This document shows positions 44,712 through 55,028 of a stretch of 64,000 nucleotides of DNA, in pieces. This stretch comes from Ilex aquifolium (taxonomy: Eukaryota; Streptophyta; Magnoliopsida; Aquifoliales; Aquifoliaceae): NCBI GenBank assembly GCA_951799425.1, contig OX637396.1, positions 33,844,701 through 33,908,700 of the forward strand, read 5' to 3'. A model generated the notes under the pieces. That model saw only the letters and a program-made list of their open reading frames with translations. It was not told the origin of the DNA and did not search any database. A program made the position numbers and the translations under genes. Numbering within the stretch: the stretch's first letter is position 1; each line of letters starts with the position of its first letter.

Positions 44712-45639
44712 TCCCAAGCCCAAAAAAAAAAAAAAAACTACATGAATTGAATCTACGCTGTCCCAAACGCAGATGTCCCATTATTGTTTGGACGAAAATT
44801 ATCAACATGCCAGGGGTAAAGTGAAACAAAGCACATAAGAGGGTAAAATAAAATAAAATTTCATTACATTAGTAATAGAAATTAATTATTGGAACAATGC
44901 AAAACTAATAATATAGTTCAACGTACAATGTAATACCACTGGATGACACTCAATATCCAATTGCTGTAATTCCCGGGAAAAACCCCCCAAGGGTGGGTGG
45001 GATTGCTCTGTTCCTTTTGATCAAAATCATTTGGTCAAATTACATTTTGACCTCTTCAACTATGATTTTTTTTTTTTACATTGTACCTTCCACTATGTGA
45101 TTAGTTTCATTCTACCCCAATTATTAATGTCCATTACAAATTAGACAAAAAATTATTTCATTTTACTCCCTGAACTATGTGATTTTTTTTACTTTGCCCC
45201 AAAACATTGACAATTCTCATCAAAAAAGATAACAGATGTGTACGTTTAAAGCAATGCAAAATAATTCAAGTAATTAAAAGAGAAATGTGAATAATCCAAT
45301 AGTTCAAATGGGGGTTCAGAGTGTGATTTTTCCAAATCATTCATAAGCAAATGGCTATTCTTTCCTCGTCTTCCCACAAAACCAGAAAATAGCCCCCATA
45401 ACGTTATTTATTGGTATACAAGCTAAGCAAATAAAAGAGCTCCTATTTAAGACGAGCCTAAAATCAAACACTAATGTTGAATTATTGATAAGGTATAGTG
45501 CATTTTGCAAAACAGTAAAAGAGCTATCGTCCAATTCAATTTCTTTTAAGGCTTTTGTTCTGGTTAAGAGGCTCAAAATGAAAGACAAGAAAGTTGAGTG
45601 GAGATACTTCTTACTGTCCGCCAGCAAAAAGCCCTCCTG
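43926..45639. other. Non-coding region with dispersed repeats and a poly-C tract
   Basis: 44605-44945 and 45030-45250 carry the widespread plant repeat type with phrases such as AATTACACTTTAACCCCATT. The first copy has weak inverse symmetry between its ends and may be a foldback element. The poly-C run lies inside it. Confidence 0.4.
44674..44708 (+). repeat. Poly-C homopolymer, 35 C
   Basis: An uninterrupted run of 35 C, followed by TCCTCCC and a poly-A run. True length may differ because of sequencing slippage. Confidence 0.85.
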
Positions 45640-47545
45640 CAGCTTTGGGTTCAAGAATTTGGATCGTCAACCCACCCCATTTGAGACGTGCGACCTTGAT
45701 TCGTTGGATGATTGGGGTATTTATGATCCGGGTAACTCTGTGATCCCTTGCCAGATCATTCTCCAATGTAACCTTCATAGACAAAAACGAATCATCCTCA
45801 TTTTAGTCATATTGGCAGTCTACTTGAATGTAAAGGGAGATCAAGTAGAAAATAACTAATTTGCAACTCACTTCAAAACCTGCCAGCGTCAGAGCTTCAA
45901 GGCACTGCCTTGTCAACTGGATCATCAGGGAGGCCATCTCCAATCTTGATTTCTGCCTCTTTCCATGAAATTGTGATTCAAAGAAGAGTTGAGAACAATT
46001 CACGAGTAAAACTAATCAGAAAGGAAAATGAGGATTTTCCTGTACTACTTTGATTTTTTTTTGGTGTTTTTGGTTATTGGTGTAAAAGTACACGGCAAAA
46101 CACCGACCAGACTTCGATAACCGATATATTTCTTCGTAGCAACCAACCTTCCAACAAAAATGTACGGTAAGCCAGTAAGAGCATCATATGAAATGGGCTT
46201 TAAGAGTTGTCAGGATTCAGTAAGAACATTGTTAATGAATTTGTCCACCTCATGATTGGTAAGTTGCCAATTTCCTCTGTTTATAAGTTCAAGTTAGGTC
46301 AAACATTTTGTGGAACTACTGCCTTTCTACACAAAGGTGAGGCGTAATATACTCATCGTAGTTCCAAATTAATGGCTTTGAGTATTTAAACTTTTTTGTC
46401 CTAAGATCACAACATAGTTAAGCTTAAGCATTAGTATCCATAGGAAAAAGCAGTCTATGAACTTGCCCTTTCTTGCAGCTATTTTCTAAGGTTTGTCCAT
46501 ATGTAAGTTAGGTCCAAAGAATAGTTCTATCATAGAGTGTGTATGGATCTGCATCACTTTGTATAACAAAAAGAACAGTAAAAACAATATGCTGACTGAA
46601 CGTTATACAGCTACACGTCCTTGAATGTGAGAGAAAAAACAAAGCTTGAATGACACCATACCATTGCGATACAATTAACAAATCAAACAAAAAATCATGT
46701 GAATTGGTCTCTATCTTAAAAACCGCAGGAATAATTTCAAACAGATAAAACATCACACAGTTGAGTAAATACACAGCGGACATTTATAAGAAATAAGTCA
46801 GATTTCTGTAGAAAACGCTAAAAAGAAGTCTTCTTACCAAGTCATTGTAGTTGGCCTTTCTCTCCTCCTCCTCACCTCCATCACAGACATGATACTTCTC
46901 ATACCTGAATCACCAAACCTAAACTTATAGAAAAAATTGAAATACACCAATAAAACATCACGCAACAGCCAGCTTATATAGCTACTTTTGTGTAAAGAAC
47001 ACAAGAATGCTGATGATTTATTTACAGAAAATAATGAAAAATTACAATAAGAACATAATTTCCTATTTTTCAGAACATTGTCATATCCCAAACAAAACTT
47101 AATTCCCTTTTTTATGCTTGGGGAAATGCTCCCACAAAAATCCGTCCCAGATATCGACTATGCAAATACTTTGAGAGAATATTGTATGCCCTTCAATCTT
47201 AATTGTGAATATGATGATGCCACAAAACATATTCAGTTCCACTCTCAATGTAATTAACATCCAAGAGATTTTACTTTCCGGGAAAAAAAAAACATCCAAG
47301 AGTGCTACACCTTACTGTTCCATTTTTCGTTGAACCATATTTACTCTGTTAATGAGCTCAAAAGAGCAACAGTATCAAACCATAGATACATTATTAATGG
47401 AATCTCAGAACGACCATTCATACCCCTAGGTATTACTGATGAATTCATAAAGTAGCATACTAATTGTCATGAAATTAAATCCTCTATGTAAAAGATATGA
47501 CCAACCTCATGTTGAAGTGCTCCTTAAAACAGTCCTCACGACATT
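45640..47545 (-). pseudogene. Exons of an unrecognised spliced gene, probably decayed
   Basis: Two exons are convincing. 47506-47545 and 46838-46904 have AG/GT borders and join in phase to give CREDCFKEHFNMR followed by YEKYHVCDGGEEEERKANYN, an Asp/Glu- and Cys-containing sequence with coding character. Lower down, 45880-45985 may hold a third exon (WKEAEIKIGDGLPDDPVD, followed by a stop where coding seems to continue). 45640-45830 contains fragments such as SFLSMKVTLENDLARDHRV in shifting frames. I do not recognise the family. The stop codons suggest a pseudogene, but a wrong exon model could also produce them. Confidence 0.4.
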
Positions 47546-48286
47546 CTGCACACACCAACACAAATAAGACAATTGAACGACATACTGAGTGGCAGGGGAA
47601 TGCATGTCAAAACAAACATTAGGTGTATTTTTTGCGAAAAATGTCCACACGTTGTTGGATTTTGGGACAATGTGAAAAAAATTAGGATAACTTCAGTCAT
47701 TGTTCATCCAGAATTTAACCGCTATATGGGTTTGGGCCTGTTAAACAACCATCTACTCAACGCCATTGTTCAGTCATTGCTTGCTCGCAGTGCTCTCAGC
47801 ATATTGAGCAGTGGACTTATTGTTGGCACATTGAGTTTTGTCAATTGGCTTTTTTTTTAATAGTGTTGTCAATTGGCTTCAAGACCACAAAATCGTTCAA
47901 AGGTGTTACATTAGGAGGAATTGTTGGTTGATATGTAAAGGTAGAGAAAGCTCTCTGCTTTGGAGGTTTTGAATAAAAAAAATGGCAAACAGAAGCCTGC
48001 AGAGATGGAGCAGAATAGAGAAAAGGGAGCTATTGGAAAATATGGCTGAGGTGATAAATTGGAAAAATTGATAGCAGAGACGTAAATTGGAAATTCTGGG
48101 CCATAGTTTTGGTGTGCTAGCTACACTTTAATTCCTCAAAAATAGAGGCTAGAGTCAAATAAATAAATAAAAAAGAAGAGACATGTGTCATGAATGGAAG
48201 GAAGCTAAACCTGAGATAAGCAAGTGGGGATGGACTCTGAACTCATTCTTATCCTCCCTCAGAAGTAGTCCAACTTAATTTCAACT
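47546..48286. other. Non-coding 3' flank of the NLR gene
   Basis: No supported gene. A plus-strand open frame at 47573-47860 lacks any family feature. The polyadenylation region of the NLR gene should lie in the right half, but no signal is decisive. Confidence 0.35.
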
Positions 48287-50238
48287 CTATTCAGATATAC
48301 TTACACAAGGGATGTCAACGATCTTTTGCCAATCTGCTCCTTTATCCTTCAAACACCGTTGTTCAATAAGTGGACACTTTGTGATGGTTAGCCTTAAGAG
48401 TGTGTCGAGTGTCCTTTCGTCAGGCAAGGAACGAAGATTAGGGCAATTGCCTATATACAGGGAATCAAGAGAGGTGAGGTTGTGGATACCCTTAGAGAGA
48501 GAACTGAGGTTAGGCATGCCTTCGATGTAAAGGTGTATTAGACTAGAAGGAAGCCAACACTCATCCGGCAAGGAATGTAGCTCTGGATACACATTACTCA
48601 TGTCAAAGCGTCGAAGAGAAGAGAGTCTATGGAGGCCCCACTCTGATAGAGGCTTCAATTTTTTGCAATCTCCGATACAAATATGTATAAGGTGGGGGGG
48701 CAAATTCTCTTGAGGAAAGGACTCAAGATTATCACAATTATAGATCCCCAAATATTCAAGGGATGTGAGGCTTTGAAACTTGCTTGCAAAATAAATGTCA
48801 TTCGCAATACCACCGATTTTAAGAACTGTGAGGTTGGGAGTAAGCAAACTACTTCCAGTTGGGAACGGCTGTCCCTTCTTATAATACAATTCACAAGAAA
48901 AAGGCCCCATAGATACAGATAATGTCTCCAAATTTGGCCAATCACTGATTCTAAAACATCCTGGCTCCTCCATGATTATGTTCAGTCTAATCGGCTCTAA
49001 AATTGACTCTAATTCCTTGCAATTACGAATCTCAAGTGACTTAAGGTTGGAGGAAAGTGTATCCATTGGCAGGGATCTCAGAGACGAGCAGTCCTTGAGG
49101 CACAACGTCTCAAGACAAGAGTTGCAATTAGGCAGGGACTCTAGTGAACTGCAGTCTTTTAACCTAAGACTTCTAAGCATGGGCGGGAGATTGGCCTCAG
49201 GAAAGGACACGAGCTTTGGACACTTTTTGAATTTCAATTCTTTGAGAGAAGTATGGCTTTCCAGGCCATTTGGCAACCTCTCCAGACAATCACAGCCAGA
49301 TACTCGCAGAGATTCAAGATTACGAGGTAGCATTTGATCTTCTTCGGTCAAGCACACAAGTTCGGAACATCCCTCGACACTTGAGGGTTGCAAATGGGAA
49401 AGGTGTTGTGGTGTATTCCCCTTCTGCCACAGAGTCACTAGTGCAGCACAGTCACGCACTTCAAAATTTTCAAGTGACACCAAGGAATGAGTGAATTCTT
49501 CCTGCAAATGGGTCAGTCCCGAAATATCCTTAATATACAATTCCCTTAGAGAGGTTAATTCAGTGAGACCTTTTAGAACTACCTCGTTGCAACCTTCTAT
49601 CCTTAATACGCAAAGAGTGGGAAGACTTAGGAGTGAGACACTTACCAATTTAGGACACTCGAACATGATAAGATGACGAAGGCAAGGGAAATGTCCTACA
49701 AATTCAGCACCAATATAGCTACACCACTCCTTCCATTCTGGCATATCATCAAAGCTTAGAGTCTCGAGTAACGGAAATCGAGTCTCCAATGAGCCACCAT
49801 CCCCATAGAACTCAGCACCCACGTTCTTTACTGCATGCATACCTTCGATGTGTAGTCCTTTCAGCAGAGGTAGCTGACCAAGTGGTGGCAAAGACGCACA
49901 TTTTGTACATGCTCTTAGACTAACCTGCGTTGTTTTTGAGAACGACAAATCCCCAATCCAACTGGGGAATGTTAAGCCCCTGTAAAACTCAATTTTAAGA
50001 CGTTTTAATTCTTTATTCGGCTGTAGCATGTCAAGTACATTGGTTTGGAGCTCTTCATTTTGAGAATCTTCAACGTCACTACTCCAAAGCAATTCTAACC
50101 CATCAAGCTCTCGCTTATTTTTTAAGTTGGCCTCATCTGCATCCCGCACATTCTTAACATTTTGCAACCCTACAATAGAAAGCATCCCCCGTAGAAGCTC
50201 TAGGTTGTTCAAATGGTTAAGTCCCAATCCGCCACTTT
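48287..50238 (-). CDS. CC-NB-ARC-LRR immune receptor, C-terminal LRR half (gene split by Copia)
   Basis: This half continues the receptor frame from the Copia insertion site. It begins SGGLGLNHLNNLELLRGML, the classic start of the LRR region in RPP13-like-1 type receptors, then has about twenty imperfect leucine-rich repeats. Many have the LxxLxxLxIxxCxxLxSLP pattern, for example LKELKFKKCPKLVSFPEANL and SLESLPNCNSCLETLCLKD. It ends VDIPCVSISE with a stop at 48287. LRRs in this class sense effectors or guarded host proteins. No internal stop is present. Alone it lacks a start and promoter; it could be expressed only by readthrough or from the Copia LTR, which points the other way. The N-terminal half is at 55029-57149. 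Confidence 0.9.
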
Positions 50239-50486
50239 TGTTAGGTTTTTAGATTTATCTTGTTATTTGAATAAGTCTTTGTTGTGTCCTAGTTTTTAGG
50301 AGTCTGGTGCTTGACCAAGTTTATAGGAGTCTTAGTAGTGGAATCCGTAGTGGGATAGTTTGTTTTGTTTCTGTTCCTAATTTAGTGGTATGCTAGTTCA
50401 TGTAATCTCTATTTAAGTGTTTGAGTCTAATGAATAAAACTACTTCAGTTTCTAGTTTCTCTGTTTTTCTCTCTTAAATTGTAACA
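50239..50486 (+). repeat. 5' LTR of the NLR-resident Copia
   Basis: 248 bp. A TATA-like TATTTAAG at about 50409-50416 and AATAAAA near 50432 are candidates for promoter and polyadenylation signals. Confidence 0.95.
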
Positions 50487-50487
50487 G

Positions 50488-50500
50488 TGGTATCAGAGCC
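50488..50500 (+). promoter_or_regulatory. Copia primer-binding site
   Basis: TGGTATCAGAGCC one base after the LTR end, initiator-Met tRNA type. Confidence 0.88.
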
Positions 50501-50594
50501 TGCTTAAAAACAGGAGAAGTAGAAAGTGTTGAGAAGCTGAAGCTCGTATCTATTTTCTCTTGTTTTTCTGGGTAATAGCAGTGGTTCCCTTTCA

Positions 50595-53500
50595 ATGGCG
50601 ACAGAGGCTTTTGTACAACCTGCTATACCTAGATTTGATGGTCATTATGATCATTGGGGCATGCTAATGGAGAACTTCTTGAGGTCCAAAGAGTATTGGC
50701 ATCTCATCGAGGTTGGGTATACAGAACCGACAGAGTCGAGCACTTTGACGGATGCTGAGAAAGCGAAGACAGAGGAACTCAAATTGAAGGACTTAAAGGC
50801 AAAGAATTACCTATTCCAGGCAATTGATAGAACCATCCTGGAGACTATTCTCACCAAAGATACTTCAAAGCAGATTTGGGATGCGATGAAGCAAAAGTAC
50901 CGAGGCAATGCCAAGGTGAAACGGTCTCTACTGCAAGCACTCCGTTCGAAATTTGAGACTCTTCGCATGCAGCCGACAGAGTCAGTGGAGGAATATTTCT
51001 CCAGAATCATGTCAATTGTGAACAAGATGAGATCGTGTGGAGAAAATATGGGAGAAATTACTGTCATTGAGAAAATTCTTCGATCAATGACTAGGAAGTT
51101 CGATCACGTGGTCTGTTCAGTTGAGGAATCGAAGGATCTTGATGTCCTTTCGATTGAAGAATTGATGAGTTCGCTGACTGTCCATGAGCAACGGATCAAT
51201 CAGCATGAAGTAGTAGAGCAAGCATTGCAGCTACAACAACCATCATGCAACACTCAGACGGGTTTCGGGCGTGGAAAAGGAGGAAGCAGCAGCAACAACA
51301 ATGAACACTCCACCGACACCAAAGGCAGAGGCAAAGGACGGGATGATCATCAAGGCGGTGAACAAGAATCGAAGTCGTTTGACAAATCTAAAGTCAAATG
51401 CTTCAGATGTCACAGGTTCGGCCACTACCGCTCTGAATGTAGGACAAAGATGCACAAAGGAAAGGGAGCCAAATCAAATTTTGCAGAGGAAGAAGAAATT
51501 TCTCTTCTAATGGCGTGCCATGTAGCTGAGGAGTCCTGTGAAAGCTGGTGGTACTTGGACACAGGATCAAGTAATCACATGTGTGGGAACAAGTCCATAT
51601 TCTCTGAATTAGACGAGTCCTACCGTTCGTCTGTCAAATTCGGAGATGGTTCGACAATCTCTGTTATGGGGAAGGGCAACATTCAAATCCAAACATCCAA
51701 AAAAACACATCAGGCAATTTCAAATGTGTTTTATGTACCGGGATTGAAAAGTAATCTATTGAGCGTGGGTCAACTTCAAGAAAAGGGTTATGAGATCATC
51801 ATTAAGGATGGAGTGTGCCGTATTCAAGATCCAAAGAAGGGCCTAATCACTCAGGTTTGTATGACAGCAAATCGAATGTTTCCTTTATCTATACAGAGTG
51901 CTATACTTCCTTGTTTTGCTGCTGTGGTGAAAGATGTAGCTTGGCTATGGCACTTTCGCTACGGTCATTTGAACTTCTCTGGTTTAAAGCTACTTCAACA
52001 AAAGAATATGGTGGCTGGCCTTCCAGAAATTGTGCATCCTTCGCGTGTTTGTGAAGAATGTATAATTGGTAAACAACATCGGGATCCTTTCCCGAAAGGA
52101 GATGCATGGAGAGCAAAGAAGGTGTTGGAGCTGGTGCATTCCGATATATGTGGTCCCATTAATCCTTCTTCCAACGGTAATAAGAGATACTTTATTACCT
52201 TTATTGATGACTTTAGTCGCAAAACATGGGTCTATTTGCTGCAGGAAAAGTCTGAAGCTTTCTTGGCATTCAAAAATTTTAAGGCCCTTGTTGAGAAGGA
52301 AGTTGAGCAGCCAATCAAAACTTTACGAACCGATCGTGGAGGAGAATTCACCTCACAGGAATTTGGAAATTTCTGTGAGATGCAAGGAATCAAAAGGCAG
52401 CTCACAACTTCGTACTCACCACAACAAAATGGTGTTGCGGAGAGGAAAAACCGTACGATCTTAAACATGGTGCGAAGTATGCTGAACAGGTCGACCCTTT
52501 CTAAGAGATTCTGGCCCGAGGCAATCCTATGGAGTATTCATCTCTTGAACAGAAGTCCTACTCTTGCTGTCCGGAATAGAACACCTGAAGAAGCATGGAG
52601 TGGTAGAAGACCGAGTGTGGACCACTTGCGGATTTTTGGGTGTATTGCATACGCTCATGTTCCAGATGAGAAGAGAAAAAAGCTTGATGACAAAGGGGAA
52701 AAGTGTGTTTTTCTTGGGGTCAGTGAGCAGTCCAAGGCATATAAGTTGTTCAATCCAGTCACTCACAAAATGATCATCAGTCGGGATGTTGTTTTTTATG
52801 AAGAAAAGATGGGGACAGAAGCTGATAATACCACCAATCAGAATATTCCCTTGAGTTTGGATGATCACGAAGAAGAAAGTCTCCCTCCTCAACCACTCGG
52901 CGACCAAACAATTGGCGGGCAGCAAGCATTTGATCCAAGCTCTTCGATTCAACCTGTAGCAGTTCCCGAGGAGAATATCTCAGAATCTTCAACCATGTCT
53001 CGGCCTGAACGTAGCAAAAGGAGACCGGCATGGATGCGAGACTATGAGGTACATGGAGTTAATCAAACTGATGATGATGATCCACTTACACATTTTGCTC
53101 TATTTGCAGACTGTGATCCTATTACTTTCCAAGATGCTGTCAAATACCCAAAATGGCAGAAAGCGATGGATGAAGAAATCGCAGCCATTGAGAAAAATAA
53201 TACTTGGGAGTTGACAGATCTTCCCAAAGGTCAAAAGTCGATTGGTGTCAAGTGGGTTTACAAGACAAAGTTGAATGCAGAGGGAGGTGTCGAGAAGCAT
53301 AAAGCTCGCCTAGTTGCAAAAGGTTACAAGCAAGAATATGGCATCGACTACAAAGAGGTTTTCGCTCCAGTTGCGCGGCATGATACCATTCGGTTAGTGC
53401 TTGCAATGGCAGCTCAAAACTCATGGCCCATCTTCCAATTGGATGTAAAATCTGCATTCTTACAAGGCGAGTTGCAAGAATCAGTATATGTTGATCAACC

Positions 53501-54656
53501 TCCCGGGTATGTGCAACAAGGGAAGGTGAACAAAGTGTACAAGCTAAGGAAAGCTCTATATGGGCTGAAACAAGCTCCTCGAGCTTGGTATAGTCGTATC
53601 GCTACATATTTCTTAAAGTCAGGCTTTCATCAATGTCCATATGAGCATACTTTGTTTGTTAAATCTGGATGTTCTGGTGCATTGTTAATTATATGCTTGT
53701 ACGTGGACGATTTGATTTTCACTGGAAGTAGTAGTGCTATGTTTGATGATTTCAAGCAGTCAATGATGACGGAGTTTGATATGACTGATCTTGGATTGAT
53801 GCACTATTTCCTTGGCTATGAAGTAGCACAAAATTCTGCTGGTATCTTCATCTCGCAGAAGAAGTATGTTCATGAGATCTTGGAAAGGTTTCAGATGGCG
53901 AATTGCAATTCAGTTGGTACACCAGTCGAGATTGGTCTGAAGCTTACCAAAGACCATGAAGGAAAGAAGGTTAATTCAACTCTATACAAGCAAATTGTGG
54001 GGAGTCTTATGTATTTGACTGGAAGCAGACCGGATATTATGCACGCAGTTAGCCTCATCAGTAGATACATGGAAAATCCTACAGAGTTGCATCTTTTTGC
54101 TGCCAAAAGAATTCTTCGATACTTGCAAGGGACAACTAGTTTTGGTATTCTTTACAAGAAGGGTGAAAATGTTGGCTTATTTGGTTTCACTGATAGTGAT
54201 TATGCAGGTGATCAAGATGATAGAAAAAGCACATCAGGATATGCTTTTATAATGGGATCTGGTGCTGTGTCTTGGTCATCAAAGAAGCAACAAATTGTTA
54301 CTTTGTCCACCACTGAAGCTGAATTCGTCGCTGCTGCGGCATGTGCATCTCAAGCAATTTGGTTGAGGAGACTTCTTGAAGAGTTAGGCTTTCATCAAGA
54401 GAGCCCCACACCAGTCTATTGTGATAGCACTTCAGCAATCAAGCTGTCAAAAAATCCAGTTCTGCATGGGAGAAGTAAACATATTGATGTGCGGTTTCAT
54501 TTTTTGCGTGATCTCTCAAATGATGGAACCATTGATCTGCTCTTTTGCAAAAGTGAAGATCAAGTTGCAGATATTATGACCAAACCCCTCAAGTTGGCCA
54601 CATTCGTGAAGCTGCGGAAATTACTTGGCATTTGTTCAATGGAGGATCCAGTTTGA
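50595..54656 (+). CDS. Copia gag-pol polyprotein, 1353 residues, uninterrupted (TNT1-94-like)
   Basis: Starts MATEAFVQPAIPRFDGHYDH, a usual Copia gag opening. Then: gag (about 1-260), CCHC knuckle CFRCHRFGHYRSEC (about 270), protease YLDTGSSNHMCG (about 320), integrase zinc region WLWHFRYGHLNF to CEECIIGKQHRDPFP, catalytic blocks HSDICGP (about 512), RTDRGGEF and NGVAERKNRT, RT with KARLVAKGYKQEYGIDY and the active-site box CLYVDDLIFTG (about 1034), and RNase H FTDSDYAGDQDDRKST (about 1199) with STTEAEFVAA. All recognisable catalytic residues are present. The stop lies 115 bp before the polypurine tract. Length fits a complete Copia polyprotein. It shares clade-level features with the 15.4-18.3 kb derivative (gag opening and integrase motifs), but is a different family by LTR. 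Confidence 0.95.
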   Translation: MATEAFVQPAIPRFDGHYDHWGMLMENFLRSKEYWHLIEVGYTEPTESSTLTDAEKAKTEELKLKDLKAKNYLFQAIDRTILETILTKDTSKQIWDAMKQKYRGNAKVKRSLLQALRSKFETLRMQPTESVEEYFSRIMSIVNKMRSCGENMGEITVIEKILRSMTRKFDHVVCSVEESKDLDVLSIEELMSSLTVHEQRINQHEVVEQALQLQQPSCNTQTGFGRGKGGSSSNNNEHSTDTKGRGKGRDDHQGGEQESKSFDKSKVKCFRCHRFGHYRSECRTKMHKGKGAKSNFAEEEEISLLMACHVAEESCESWWYLDTGSSNHMCGNKSIFSELDESYRSSVKFGDGSTISVMGKGNIQIQTSKKTHQAISNVFYVPGLKSNLLSVGQLQEKGYEIIIKDGVCRIQDPKKGLITQVCMTANRMFPLSIQSAILPCFAAVVKDVAWLWHFRYGHLNFSGLKLLQQKNMVAGLPEIVHPSRVCEECIIGKQHRDPFPKGDAWRAKKVLELVHSDICGPINPSSNGNKRYFITFIDDFSRKTWVYLLQEKSEAFLAFKNFKALVEKEVEQPIKTLRTDRGGEFTSQEFGNFCEMQGIKRQLTTSYSPQQNGVAERKNRTILNMVRSMLNRSTLSKRFWPEAILWSIHLLNRSPTLAVRNRTPEEAWSGRRPSVDHLRIFGCIAYAHVPDEKRKKLDDKGEKCVFLGVSEQSKAYKLFNPVTHKMIISRDVVFYEEKMGTEADNTTNQNIPLSLDDHEEESLPPQPLGDQTIGGQQAFDPSSSIQPVAVPEENISESSTMSRPERSKRRPAWMRDYEVHGVNQTDDDDPLTHFALFADCDPITFQDAVKYPKWQKAMDEEIAAIEKNNTWELTDLPKGQKSIGVKWVYKTKLNAEGGVEKHKARLVAKGYKQEYGIDYKEVFAPVARHDTIRLVLAMAAQNSWPIFQLDVKSAFLQGELQESVYVDQPPGYVQQGKVNKVYKLRKALYGLKQAPRAWYSRIATYFLKSGFHQCPYEHTLFVKSGCSGALLIICLYVDDLIFTGSSSAMFDDFKQSMMTEFDMTDLGLMHYFLGYEVAQNSAGIFISQKKYVHEILERFQMANCNSVGTPVEIGLKLTKDHEGKKVNSTLYKQIVGSLMYLTGSRPDIMHAVSLISRYMENPTELHLFAAKRILRYLQGTTSFGILYKKGENVGLFGFTDSDYAGDQDDRKSTSGYAFIMGSGAVSWSSKKQQIVTLSTTEAEFVAAAACASQAIWLRRLLEELGFHQESPTPVYCDSTSAIKLSKNPVLHGRSKHIDVRFHFLRDLSNDGTIDLLFCKSEDQVADIMTKPLKLATFVKLRKLLGICSMEDPV

Positions 54657-54771
54657 GGGAGGGAGCTGGAAGGTTACTCGGCGACAAGCAAACTGAGAGA
54701 GATATTTTGCCAGAGGGGCTGGGCTGGTGAAGAACTCTTTCTAAACTGATTGTATGTATAACACTCAGTTT

Positions 54772-54780
54772 AAGGGAGGG
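54772..54780 (+). promoter_or_regulatory. Copia polypurine tract
   Basis: AAGGGAGGG immediately before the 3' LTR. Confidence 0.8.
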
Positions 54781-55028
54781 TGTTAGGTTTTTAGATTTAT
54801 CTTGTTATTTGAATAAGTCTTTGTTGTGTCCTAGTTTTTAGGAGTCTGGTGCTTGACCAAGTTTATAGGAGTCTTAGTAGTGGAATCCGTAGTGGGATAG
54901 TTTGTTTTGTTTCTGTTCCTAATTTAGTGGTATGCTAGTTCATGTAATCTCTATTTAAGTGTTTGAGTCTAATGAATAAAACTACTTCAGTTTCTAGTTT
55001 CTCTGTTTTTCTCTCTTAAATTGTAACA
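54781..55028 (+). repeat. 3' LTR of the NLR-resident Copia
   Basis: 248 bp, no difference from the 5' LTR found by eye. Read on the opposite strand it adds 13 foreign codons and then a stop to the N-terminal NLR half. Confidence 0.95.

Larger units (their letters stand above)
50239..55028 (+). mobile_element. Full-length Ty1/Copia element inserted in the NLR gene, TSD ACTTT
   Basis: LTRs 50239-50486 and 54781-55028, both 248 bp and identical by eye, with TGTTAG...TAACA ends. TSD ACTTT at 50234-50238 and 55029-55033. Primer site TGGTATCAGAGCC at 50488, polypurine tract AAGGGAGGG at 54772-54780. Length 4790 bp with an open gag-pol frame: structurally an autonomous and very recent insertion. 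It points opposite to the host gene. Confidence 0.96.

Noticed and set aside
44611-44829. Frame with a poly-Gly run
   Set aside because: It exists only because of the poly-C tract; length and phase are unreliable.
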